From Chara braunii (taxonomy: Eukaryota > Streptophyta > Charophyceae > Charales > Characeae): a DNA stretch of 36,608 nucleotides. The stretch is from positions 3,372,295 to 3,408,902 of the forward strand of contig BFEA01000053.1 of NCBI GenBank assembly GCA_003427395.1. Direction: 5' to 3'. Below, piece by piece: positions 1 to 9,960 of this stretch. A program made the position numbers and the translations under genes. Position 1 is the stretch's first letter, and every line of letters begins with the position of its first letter. The notes below the pieces were generated by a model, which made no database searches, was not told where the DNA came from, and saw nothing but the letters and a program-made list of their open reading frames with translations.

Positions 1-490
1 CCTACCAGCGCCCAGCGCTGAAGACTACAGCTACAGCTATGGCGCCCAGCGCCGAAGACTACAGCTAACGCTACCACTACTGCCTAGCGCTNGAGACTAC
101 TGCAGCGCTCCTCCTGAGTGCTGCGGNCGAATCCTGAAGACTACCTCTACCGACTGACACTACCTCTATCTATCTACCCGTGAAGTGCATGGGTCCTTCC
201 TATGTACTANGGGTGTGCCTCTTGAGCCTGCCGACGGAAGGCAGGGGCTGCAGCTGCAGCTCCTGCTCGAGCATGTGAGGAACANGCTATTTTGGGCATG
301 TTCCGCATCCCTGTTTCNGTGCCTGAGTCTTAGGGGCAGGTCGAAACAATGAGGGCCTGAAAATGGCCCTCCGTTTCAGGCTGAAAACTCTGGGTCTGAA
401 AAGACCCAGAAATAGGCTGAAACGAGGTAGGGCCTGCAGACCCTCGTTTTTCAGCATCCAGGCTGAAATGAACGGGGCCTGTAAGCCCTA
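1..490 (-). repeat. LTR-like sequence, minus-strand copy (arm of a large inverted repeat)
   Basis: Read on the minus strand, this segment aligns along its length with the plus-strand sequence from 5190 to about 5720, so the two form inverted arms about 4.7 kb apart. Shared landmarks are repeated TTTCAGCCTGAAA-like palindromes, a GGAACA..TGTTCC hairpin, the string ATGCACTTCACGGGTAG, and a terminal run of AGCGCT/AGTAGTCTTCAGCG motifs. The other copy is followed by a tRNA-Met-type primer-binding site, so I read both as long terminal repeats of one retrotransposon family. This copy runs off the left edge of the window. It carries single Ns at 92, 127, 210, 285 and 318. The inner boundary near 490 is set by where similarity to the other copy stops. 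Confidence 0.7.
353..408. other. Paired hairpins inside the LTR-like arm
   Basis: GAGGGCC (353-359) pairs with GGCCCTC (367-373). Just downstream, CTGGGTCT pairs with AGACCCAG across a short AAA-type loop around 387-408. The corresponding hairpin in the 5.2-kb LTR copy has GAGGGCC/GGGCCCTC arms around a different loop. These are imperfectly conserved inverted repeats that could form RNA structure in an LTR transcript; a function is not shown. Confidence 0.5.
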
Positions 491-510
491 AGTTTTAGGC
501 AACGGCGTTA

Positions 511-710
511 CCTGTCAAGCGCATCGGGTCCCGCCTTTTCTCACAAGTGTCGTTCCACCGGGTACGCATGGGTAAAACACCATCGTACCCCAGACGTTGC
601 CTGTTGCTTAGGGCGCTGATTTCCCAAGCTCGAGGCATACGCCGGTCGACTAGGACGGTTTCAACTAGACGTGAAACCCATCAATTAATCCTAGCGCCTT
701 ACACTAAAAT
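511..710 (+). repeat. Dispersed repeat R1, short copy
   Basis: This stretch matches parts of 7957-8460. Both contain a TCCCGCCTTTT block near the left end and a right end with GGGCGCTGAT, GTCGACTAGGACGGT, CGTGAAACCCA and a CAATCCTAG-like block. It abuts the inner end of the LTR-like arm at about 490. The longer copy contains a TATA box upstream of the shared right block, so R1 may itself be an LTR; this is inference. No coding potential is apparent; the small ORF here is not supported by any similarity I recognise. Confidence 0.55.
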
Positions 711-3700
711 CATTATAGCAAAATACACAAGCCATCATCAAAACACATGCTTATAAAAGATCAGCCTTCAATGTTTTTACATAACCAAAATCCCAGCAAC
801 CATTGCTATTGAGATACAACATTCAAAGAAATCCTTCATATACAGCTGGTTTAGCAAAGCAAAAATTATCATTGATAAAGTCGAAATTCCAAGCTATGCT
901 TTAGCAAAGCAAAGCAACCATTGCTATTGAGATACAACATTCAAAGCAATCCTTCCTTGTCCTTGATAAAGTCGAAATTCCAAGCTATGCTCTTCGTCAA
1001 GAGATGTAACTGTAAAAGATACAATGTCAGTGGAACTCCCTGTCTAACGTACAGAAAGAACCTCTGACTTACTTCAATTGTTTCAATTGCAATCCTACTA
1101 ATTGAAACATACTAACAGGACTCTCATGTCAGACCCTGAGTCGTGCCTCGGAGGGTCCTCGAGAAGTCCTATCTTAATTAGGATTCTCTTCTTCACGCAA
1201 CTCCAGAATGTTCTCACATAACACGGTTGGGATAATCGTCGACGCCTAACGATGAACTCAAAGGTGTACTTCATCTTTCTCTTTTTGCTCTCAGTTTTAT
1301 TATGATGTCTTCGTGCAACTCCTGGAATGGTAGAACTGGCGGCTATTCATGTGAGCCGAAATTCTCCACCGTCTCCCATGATTTTTCGTCTGCCTATACC
1401 CAATAATCTATCTTCCTCCTACTTACGGTAGATTCTTGTCTTATCTGACGGCATGTGTTACCCCTCAATGCCATAGCATATTAGTGACATCATCGGGGCA
1501 ATCCGAACACTATCCATCCGACAGTCCTATCTACATAAAGTTCTTTTTTTTAAATTATTATATGATTACCTCATAAAGCCATGAGTGTAATGGCTTCCTC
1601 AACAAGACAATGAGATATATGACATTTTTGGAAATCAGATGAAATATCCACAGGTCATGTCTAACCATGATAAAACTGGCGTCCCTCACCGGCCTGAGTC
1701 TCCAGCGAGTAAAGGCGCACGAGCTCGTCATCATCAAACATCAAGCTCACGACAAGTCCGCCTCACATAACTCAGACCATTCACGTACCATAAAGCGAGG
1801 TCATCCGAAAGGCTAGCTGCCACACTATGGCTCAGAACGGTCGGCTCAATCCAAATAAGTGTCGCGTCTCCATGTCCCGGATCCGGACAACGCCAAAGTG
1901 GTCATTGGACGAGGTAATCTTAACACTCACAATGACTCAAGAAAGACGTTGGAGGTTACTTGCGCGATGTGACCATCTCGAAGCATTCCGATAAAGTCAA
2001 TCCAATGTGTCGAGCCATCAAATGTTGCTTCACCCCCATGATCAATCTGACATCAGGTGTATCGCGAATGAGGATATACCTGGCCATAGTGAGGTCACAC
2101 CGACCGCTGTCAATCTCTCCACAAAACAAACACGTCAAACATTGAGTAACCAAAAAAATCGACGCTCCTCTCGCTCAAACTCCTCTGTAGAAAAGACAAC
2201 TCACCTTAGGCGCCAAAATTTGTTGTCGCACATTCGGCGATAATGATGAACATATGCAAAAGGACCATGTTGTTTATTGTAGCATTGCAAAAAAAAAACA
2301 TTTCACTTTCGAAAGGTCTTCGACATACTGAGATCACTCATCACTGTGTCAAACCAAAAGGTGTGCAACTCCATCGCTTCTTCATGAAACAAAAAAAACA
2401 TACCAAATGATATGCCTTGTAGTACTGCTGCGGAATAGGGAGCTGGGTGACGGATGCCTTAAGTTCCCTTTTCAAAATCGCGACCTATCACTCACGAGAA
2501 AAACGATAGACGAATCGTAGATTAATCGTCCTGTTCGTTCCATGCCAATCTCATCTTCTCCTAAGCTTGACATTCAAGCTCTTGCTTCCTCGCGTGTACA
2601 AAAAAAAATTGCTATTGCTGACATACTCGACATTCGTAAAGACCCAAATAACTTCGTTAAAAAATTCCCATCCTGTTCCGAATCATGAATATTTTTACCC
2701 CGTAAGTTTTGTTTTTTTCCCTCTTCAGTTAACCGAATCACCCTACGCTCCGAGAAGTCGCCACAAGTTGCGTACCTCAAGCCAATAAGTGACCCCGTCG
2801 AAAGTTTGCTTGTCGACTATTTCGAAACGATTTGCTTGAATCCACTCGAGGAACTCGATGTCGTCAAAAGGGCCCAAGTGAGTGTCATAGTACAGAATAA
2901 CCCTGAGATACAACCATCTAATCTCATGGTCGTACTGCGCTCGCAACTCCTCGTTTTCTAACCCATAAATAATGTGTAAGCCGCCTGAAGGCTGGGTTCA
3001 AACGAAAATGGGTTCAAAGATTTTCCAGAAGGAAATACAATAGTTGTAAAGTTACAAACCATGCGACCAACTTGTTCTAAGTTCAATCCACGCCTTCCTG
3101 CCTGAACTACTACATATCCTGCGGCAGCCTCTCTGTTCGGAAATAATACGACGACCACAAGTATCGTAGGCATCTGGAAAAAAACAACAACACAGATGGC
3201 CTTCATAAGTTGCTAAGTTCAGCTAAACTCGCACAAATTCTTCTCTCATCGTTTCCGCCCCAAACAACTATGAAACGGGAAGGGGATAAACAAAAAGGAA
3301 AAGAAAAAGAAAAAGAAAAAAAAAAAAACAATCAAACTCACCTGTCTGCCCGTGAAAACGGGCAGTCCACTCTTAGCGGGGACTGTTGGCCCCTTTGAAC
3401 TGTTGAAAATACAGATCCGAGTTCGAATCCAAATGGAATGGGGAGGGGCAGGTCGTTTCTTACGACGAGAAACCTCGCCCACCACCCACTTAGGCATCCC
3501 TAACGAAAGTGGTTCTTCCACCAGGACATGGAAAGATACATCGCCATGATTTTTGCCTTTGTGCATGTGGAGCGTTACCCCCTCCCCTCCTCTGTGATAA
3601 TTGTTTCCCATGCCACTCAAAAAAGGGAGGGGGGGCTAACGAAAAAAATACCAAAAAAGAAAAAAGAAAAAAAAAAAGAAAAAAAAAAGAAAAAAAAAAA

Positions 3701-3963
3701 CCAAAAATTTACCTGAAACGCCCTGCAAACAAGCGTTCGTTTCTCCTCAAGGACTATAAGTCCCTGATTGCTTTAGGCGTGTCACTTGGCGTTTTAACTT
3801 TGGTGCTTTTTTTTTTTTTCAACTGTTGGCCAAAGCCAACAGCCATAGGGCAACAACCCTACCAACGCAGCCACCAACTGTTGAAGCATAGACCTGAGTT
3901 CGATTCCCTTATGAAATCCAGCGGAACTAAAAACAAATCGGACCATTTCTCCATTAGGCATTT
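711..3963. other. Non-coding stretch, no gene recognised
   Basis: I see no convincing coding sequence here. The first 1.5 kb is AT-richer than the flanks. Notable contents are an imperfect direct repeat (796-1000), A-rich runs at about 3286-3331 and 3640-3703, and two short GAGTTCGA-type strings (about 3419 and 3897) that resemble an RNA polymerase III B box but lack a foldable tRNA body. Small ORFs on both strands here look like chance openings. The right edge is the beginning of the plus-strand RNase H remnant. Confidence 0.5.
796..1000. repeat. Imperfect direct duplication
   Basis: The block GCAACCATTGCTATTGAG and following bases occurs at 796 and again at 914. The block TGATAAAGTCGAAATTCC plus AAGCTATGCT occurs at about 872 and 963. 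The two units differ by an internal deletion, so the spacing changes from about 118 to about 91 bases. It is a local tandem duplication in non-coding sequence. Confidence 0.7.
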
Positions 3964-4363
3964 CGAGAACTGAGGGCTGCCCTGATTTCGGCGCCTATCC
4001 TGATGAGACCGGACCGAGAAAAGCCATTGATCCTCATCACGGATTGGCAGCCCGAGGCAATATCGACGATTTTGGTCCAAATGGGACCAGACACGCTGGA
4101 ACACGTGCTGCAGTAATGCTCGAAAATGGTCCTAGCGTGCAAGCGGCACTATTTGGCTCCGGCAGGAGAGTGCTTTGCTGTATTTGTACGGTCGGAAGTT
4201 CACTCTTGTCACCGACCACGAACCCTTGCTGGCCTTGAAAAAGTCCAAGGATTGTTTGGGTATGATGGGACGATGGGTGATTACTCTGCAGAGTATGGAC
4301 TTTGACATTCGACATCAGAAGCAGGAGAAGCACGGGAACGCCGACGGATTGACATGTCTGTAG
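3964..4363 (+). pseudogene. Ty3/gypsy RNase H fragment, decayed
   Basis: RNase H degrades the RNA strand of the RNA-DNA hybrid during reverse transcription. Plus-strand translation from 3964 gives the usual RT-RNase H connection (SAPILMRPDREKP), then LITDWQPEA with the first catalytic Asp. A TAA stop follows after about 50 residues. The reading frame then changes, with an apparent loss of a short segment, and continues at about 4184 as YLYGRKFTLVTDHEPLLAL, ending with DFDIRHQKQEKHGNADGL, the typical end of the Ty3 RNase H domain. RT proper is not visible upstream, so this is a 5'-truncated copy. The integrase remnant downstream is in the expected order. The family assignment is firm; the exact edges are approximate. 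Confidence 0.85.
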
Positions 4364-4629
4364 CAGCCATCCAAAGTACCAGCGAGTGAAGAAGTCACAC
4401 CGTGGAACGATCCGAACTCGAAGAACGAGCAGGGTATGAAGAGGTGGACACCTCCCCTCCCTCCTTTGCGTTCCCTACCCCCTCTGAATTCTCCTGTCCT
4501 TGCTTCTTCGCTAATCTCCCCAACAAATTTTGTTTCTTCTGCATCTGCATTCCAAGTGTTTATGGTGTGGACTTCTATGCTATAGAGATTGCCTTCGTTG
4601 ACTGGTAGATTGTGCCAAGTGTGTCAATC

Positions 4630-5190
4630 TACAAAAGCGAGATTTGAAGCACTTAGGACTGACGACCCTGGATATGACAAAAAATATCGAACGTCACAAG
4701 TAAAGACGAATAAACTTTTTATTGTCCAAATTAGCTAGCAAATCCCTGGATGCTTACACCAAGGAGGACAAATGTCATGTCACTATAGATTACCGGTGGA
4801 AGGATGGCCACCTAGAGAAGCGTAAAACTGACGGATCGGGATTATGGTTGACGGTTCTGCATCCTTTCCAACGCTATGATTGGGCCACATCTGCTCACGA
4901 TGAACAGGCTGCTCATTTCGTAGTACGTGTCACCGAAGTAGTTATCGAGCAAAAAAAGTGGTTCTGGTTTCATATTCGTGAAGATGTCCAACCCGTGGTA
5001 AAAAATTGTCTAGTATGCACGGTGGATTAGGCGTTGATGCAAGCGCCAAATACGATAATGCCAATAGAGGTCGAACGCCCTTTCCAGCTTGTCAGTATGG
5101 ATACGACTGATATTGACGTGTCATGTGGACCTAACTGCTGCAAATATTCGATTTTATTAGTATTGATCGATCATTTTGCGAAATGGATAG
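4630..5190 (+). pseudogene. Ty3/gypsy integrase fragment, truncated by LTR insertion
   Basis: Integrase inserts the cDNA copy into the host genome. From about 4637 the translation has the linker RFEALRTDDPGYDKKYR, then the HHCC zinc-binding module (HDEQAAHF...CLVC at about 4899-5020). A stop at 5028-5030 is followed by the start of the catalytic core, with the first catalytic Asp in VSMDTTDID and ILLVLIDHFAKWI. The similarity stops at about 5187-5192, exactly where the LTR-like sequence begins, before the second catalytic Asp. This places the LTR insertion inside an older integrase gene. Together with the RNase H fragment upstream it is one degraded pol remnant on the plus strand. Confidence 0.85.
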
Positions 5191-6291
5191 GGCTTACAGG
5201 GCCCCATGCCGTTTCAGCCTGAAAGACTGAAAACGAGGGCCTGCAGGCCCTATGTCGTTTCAGCCTAAAACAGGGCTGAGGTTTTTCAGCCTGAAATGGA
5301 GGGCCACTTTCGGGCCCTCATAAGATCGTCCTGCCCTAGAACTCGGGCAACAAACCAGGGTTTCGGGAACAGGCTATTTTTGGCCTGTTCCCCACGCTAG
5401 CCTCAACAGGAGCTGCAGCGCCAGCCCCTGGCTTGCCCTGGCATTGGCAAGAGCAGCCTCCTGGACTGCCTCGCCTTGCAACTGCAGGCAGTTAGGAGGC
5501 AGGCCGAGTAGTAAATAGGGAGTTCCCATGCACTTCACGGGTAGGTAGTTGAACAGAAGGCAGGAGGCAGTCTTCAGGATTCGGCAGCAGCACTCAGGAG
5601 GAGCGCTGCAGGAGTAGCTTAGCGCTAGCAGTAGTCTTCAGCGTTATGCGCTATTAGCAGTAGCAGTAGTCTTCAGCGCTGGGCGCTAGTAGAGGTAGTA
5701 GTGGGGCTGGAGAGAGATGGCTGGCGGAGGCCAGTGAGACTTACCTGTGGCGCCATAGCTCCAGCTCCATCTTCGAGGTACCTACATCAAGGCGCCAACT
5801 TCATAGGTTAGTACGGACTGAGAGAGAGAGAGAGAGAGAGTTTTTCTTCTTCCTCTTCTAAGTCCACCATCTCTTCTTCACCCTCTCACTACCTGACTTC
5901 TAAGTATCAGTGGACTACGACAGAGAGAGAGAGAGTTGTGACTTGAGACTTGATGACATTGGATCCAGACTCGACATTGGGATTCAGACATTTTGACGAG
6001 GGACTATTTGGGCCTGTGCCGAAGACTTGGTGTTGACGACATTCCCATCTTCCCCTCTTCTTCGTCTAACGCCCCTCTTCTTCGTCTATGTATGGTTGGG
6101 GCTGGCACATTCTTCCTGTGTGAGCGTCAGACCCCTTCACACCATGGAGTGATGAGGATGATGTATGTTCGGTGCTGCATTGCAATATTGATTGTTCGGA
6201 TCATTGGTATCTAAGTCTTCCGCTACGCTATCTTATACTTTGTGAGAGATGTCGGTTCTTGTTCTGGTCTGCACCGTTACAGTATGCAACA
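5190..6291 (+). mobile_element. Plus-strand LTR of a Ty3/gypsy-type retrotransposon
   Basis: The first ~530 bases match the inverted arm at 1-490. The right end is set by a primer-binding site at 6295, preceded by ...GCAACA, a usual LTR end in CA. The LTR is hairpin-rich: AGGGCCTGCAGGCCCT is a perfect 16-base palindrome (about 5235), GAGGGCC/GGGCCCTC lies near 5300, and GGGAACAGGC/GCCTGTTCCC near 5370-5397. GA microsatellites lie at 5820-5840 and 5921-5934. At about 1.1 kb the length is reasonable for a plant LTR. The left edge is placed where the interrupted integrase stops. No matching downstream LTR in the same orientation was found in the window. Confidence 0.7.
5820..5840. repeat. (GA)n microsatellite
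   Basis: A pure run of about ten GA dinucleotides inside the LTR, with a shorter second run at 5921-5934. It is simple-sequence repeat only. Confidence 0.9.
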
Positions 6292-6294
6292 ATT

Positions 6295-6308
6295 TGGTAT
6301 CGGAACGG
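6295..6308 (+). promoter_or_regulatory. Primer-binding site, initiator tRNA-Met type
   Basis: TGGTATCGGAACGG lies directly after the LTR. The usual plant Ty3/gypsy and Ty1/copia PBS, complementary to the 3' end of initiator tRNA-Met, begins TGGTATCAGAGC. Ten of the first twelve bases agree. Position, orientation and the gag remnant downstream all fit. The two mismatches agree with an old, inactive copy. Confidence 0.8.
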
Positions 6309-6516
6309 ACCTCTCATTCAGAGGACCCGCTCAATCAAGTAGCCAGCTTGCTTGATCTATTGATTACTCATTAGTAAATCAAGTAGAACTTCGTCAAATC
6401 TGTGGAAAAAAAAAATTCTTGCAACAAATATCTGAAACTTTCTGATAATCGCATTTCGTTTTACCTGAAAATTTTTGATATTAGTATTTTGTATCACGCA
6501 ACAAATTTCTCCCCTG

Positions 6517-7957
6517 CATCCTCAGACAAAAGAGCAGGAGAAGCAGTTGGAGTGGAAGTTGCACCTCACGAAGGAGATGACAAGGCGATTGGAAATGGCA
6601 AATGAGATAGAGGAGGAATTGAAGGCGATAGAGGAGAGGTTGGGTAAGATGAAAGAAGAGGCAAGGATAGGGAAAATGATTGACACCCTCTACCATAGTA
6701 CGGCCTCTGTTCTGGTAGCTTAGCGAGAATAGATAAGGCACCTTCCTGGGCATGATCTAGCACTTGAATCCATATGAGCCAGGTTCCACGACTTTGCCCA
6801 AGAGATGATGATTCATCTCGTAAACGAAATGCAAACCGCAATCGGTAAAACAAAGAAGTTTTGCACCGGTGCGATCGAGGGTGTCAAGTTGGCAGTCCCC
6901 AAGGAGGAAGAATCACAACCCCGCCGCGAGAGAGTCCAAGTTCGCTTCCCTGAGTCCTATAGTGGAAGATGGGATGGGGACTTTGACACTTGTGAGGCTA
7001 GTATTAAATCGTATATGTATTTACAAAACGTGCCTTCCGACGACCATGTGCTGATAATCTTTTAGGCCTTGAGTGGCAAAGCAACTAGTTTCGCCAGGTC
7101 TCTCATACGAGCCGCCCGCGGCGAAAATGGCATGGTCTCTTATTCTGCCATTACGAACCTCAACGATTTCTTTGCTGCACTGCGAGAATGTTGTGCATAC
7201 GTCATTAGAGGATTGAAGGTGTCCGACAAACTCCAAATGATCCATACGCGATCTTGGAAGAGTGTGCATGCACTGAAAGCCGCTATGGACAAACTGATTG
7301 TTGTGCCTGGCCATAAAGTTACAATACTGCAACTAGTCCAACTCTTCTATCTTGCATTGCCTGAGCAATTGCAAGGGCACTTCTTTAACAAGAGGCGGCA
7401 ACCTGGGATGACCTACGATCTCCTCATTAGGGAAGTGGTTGCCTTCGCCGCCCAATCCATGCCAGTTACCACTTTCTAGCATAAGGATTTATCTAAAGGA
7501 AAAAAGTGGAAGGGTCGCACCATTTTGGCCTAGTTAAGGCCAAAGACAGTCTCATACTAACAATGGAAGAAGGTGGTGTCGAAGTTCCCTATACTGACAT
7601 AGAATGGGGACTTGAGGAATAGGACAGTAGTTCAGAGAGGGGGAGTTCATACGCTACTGTCGTGGCCGGAGGGAGACCGCAAGGAGAAGAACGAGGCCAT
7701 GGCAGAGGTCGCCAGGCCTCAGGTGGTCGAGGGCGAGGCGGTCGGGAGCTTGGCAACAACAGAGATTGCCAAGTGGGAGGTAGGGGTCAACATCCCCCGT
7801 CTAACCACCCTAGCTCGAGTCGGTCACCTCCTAGAAGGGGTGAATGGCACCCAGGTCGGCTTGAAGGCAGACCCTGGGAACCCCTAGCCTTAGAACGTAA
7901 TGTTTGGAAAGATCGCATGGACAAGTTCCAATGCGTGTTCTGTGGAGATCCCAATGT
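6517..7957 (+). pseudogene. Ty3/gypsy gag, decayed and 3'-truncated
   Basis: Gag is the structural capsid polyprotein of the retrotransposon particle. From about 6517 a charged, coiled-coil-like leader (KEQEKQLEWKLHLTKEM) runs to a stop at 6721. The capsid-like part begins about 6805 and contains VRFPESYSGRWDGDFD, followed by an in-frame TAG near 7063 and then ALSGKATSFARSLI and FYLALPEQLQGHFF, typical of retrotransposon gag. It stops at 7477. A frame-shifted Arg/Gly-rich tail (GRGRQASGGRGRGGREL, about 7700) leads to CVFCGDPN at about 7930-7957. This is the first half of a CCHC zinc knuckle; the His and last Cys are missing because R1 begins there. It carries at least three stops and one frameshift, so it is inactive. 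It belongs with the LTR and PBS just upstream. Confidence 0.8.
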
Positions 7958-8460
7958 CGAGCGGATCGGCTCCCGCCTTTTTCGCAAAGGCGAGAGCCCT
8001 CCCGACCATGTCACGTAGGAGTTAAACGAAAGAAAATGAGCGAGACAACTCGAGAACGAATGCTCAACTATCTCACGAGCCGTCGAGACGGTCGCGGTCG
8101 CGTCGCTCCTTTGCCGCTCTAGCCGGGTGCGCCAGCTGTACATCCCGCGGTCCCATACGACAGGATAGGTTCCCGCAGGGCATGAGCTTTCCTTCCCTAA
8201 GGGGCTGTCACCACCCTTAGGGGCGTATCCCAACCGAGCTACTGACCCACGTGCGAAAGCTTTTAGATGCAATTGCAGAGGTACGTCAGCCGAGGGCGTT
8301 TGCTCGTTTGCTGTAGTATAAATACGCTTGGTTAACGCCGAGCTGTCCCGAGCGTCGTCCGTTCCTAGGGCGCTGATCTCCTAGCTATGAAGCGGACGTC
8401 TGTCGACTAGGACGGTCTCAACCAAGCGTGAAACCCACAACTCAATCCTAGTCCCTTAGA
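7957..8460 (+). repeat. Dispersed repeat R1, fuller copy, with TATA box
   Basis: It begins inside the gag zinc knuckle with an inverted repeat (GGCTCCCGCCTTT / AAAGGCGAGAGCC, about 7967-7997) and ends near 8460 with the block shared with 620-710. A TATAAATA box lies at 8317, some 40-80 bases upstream of the best-conserved block. Promoter followed by a conserved tail looks like U3-R-U5 of an LTR, so this could be a solo LTR of another family; that is inference, and no flanking target duplication was verified. Confidence 0.5.
8317..8324 (+). promoter_or_regulatory. TATA box within R1
   Basis: TATAAATA in a locally GC-rich context, upstream of the block conserved between the two R1 copies. It is a perfect match to a plant TATA box. 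The short copy at 511-710 lacks a clear equivalent. Confidence 0.45.
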
Positions 8461-9960
8461 TATATTGTCAAAAGAAAATTATAACAACCACACGTATAAT
8501 TACATCAATTGGAATCGACCGTGGACGATAGGAACATATATTCAAAAAGATAATTGAAAGGATTTAAATCATCATCTCATACATCCAATAACACAAGATA
8601 AAAAAAAAAACAAATCCGACCGCCTCAGGTCGAACACCACAAAACCATCAAACAACTGCCAACAAGGAGTTGGTTATCGTTAATAACATAGATGTTGCCA
8701 ACATAGTAGTTGGACAACCTCAGTCTTGACTTGATGAGACGCGTCGCCAAAGTCATTCATTCCAGCCTACAGCCAACCTAAGGGTATACATGCTCACACC
8801 TGTCTCCATACTTTCTCAATCTTCTTGGATAACAGGCTGCTTTACGAATGATTCTTGATCAGGGGCATTGCTTGAAGTGTTGCATGTCTCTCCCTCTAGG
8901 AGTGGTCTGGGATACTCCTCCTCCTTGTCCGAGCACAAAGCTCGGGTCTCAGAAGTTGGGCCGTCTCCACCGAATCGGCAAATTACCCCCCTGTAGGACG
9001 GTCCACTCTGGGTCGATAACAGGGTCGACCTGAAGCAACGAACCCTCGCCCCAGATGCTTCCTAGAGATAGAGGACGTGTTCACTGCAAGTAGCTTTCAA
9101 CTATTTTTATATCTCCCGAGTTCAAGGTATCTTTGACAAAAAGAAATCAGAGGAGATAAAGACTGAGAATCATTTGGACAGGTACAGGTGGATAAGGTCT
9201 TTCGGAATAAAAATGGTTCAATCCTTGGGAAATGCTAAACCCTTTTGACCCTATCTACTTTATTTCAATCGAGTTCATTTTACGACATGCACTGAATTAA
9301 TCTTTTTCGGAACAAACAATCCTTTTAACAAGCAGGCAAATGAAAAGTAAAAAAATGACAATCCTTTTCTTCATCTTCAAATAGGCATAAATCAAACTTC
9401 TTTGCAAGGATCCTTCTACCTACCTGCACAACACGCAAAGGAAACAAGTTGAAAAGAAAACAGTACCATCCCATACTCAAGTCAGATCTCACCATTCACA
9501 GGCATGACTCACACAACTTTTCTCTACCTTTTCTTTCGAACATTCAAAACGAACAGGGTCAAGCAAAGTACACAGGTGTGAAGAGAAATCTGAGTCATTG
9601 ACTGACTAACCTTGAGTGAAGTTTGGTGGCTCATATGAAAATATGCGGCTCACAACTCCACGTGTCGTGACCTTTCTCCTGAGTCACGGTCCGCATCCTC
9701 CACTAAGTGCCCAAGTGAGCAAGAGTTGGGTCCCTTGAGATGTCTGAATAAGATAACCCTCAAAGAGGGTGCTCCCATGATCCAATCTCATGCCGCCTCA
9801 ACATCCTGAACAGTCTCAAAGCAGTCCCTACTGCACCTCATCCTCGAAGGACACTTCCCCAACCAACCGCAAGTCCATGCCGCCTCAAATCATCATGTCC
9901 ACTCACAATAGCCACACCATCATGCTGGTGCCGATCACAACAACCAGTCCCACCTAGTCC
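8461..9960. other. Non-coding, AT-richer stretch, nothing recognised
   Basis: No ORF with recognisable similarity lies here; the openings are short and compositionally random. A GCCGCCTCAA-type decamer recurs near 9790-9890 in CATGCCGCCTCAA contexts, a weak repeat. No RNA gene or transposon end was recognised. Confidence 0.5.

Noticed and set aside
3246-3620. Minus-strand ORF of 124 codons with a Phe run
   Set aside because: The Phe run is the A-rich tract at 3286-3331 read in reverse; no similarity on either side.
3419-3910. GAGTTCGAATCC and GAGTTCGATTCC strings suggesting tRNA genes or a SINE
   Set aside because: They resemble a polymerase III B box, but no A box at the right distance and no closing acceptor or T stems could be found.
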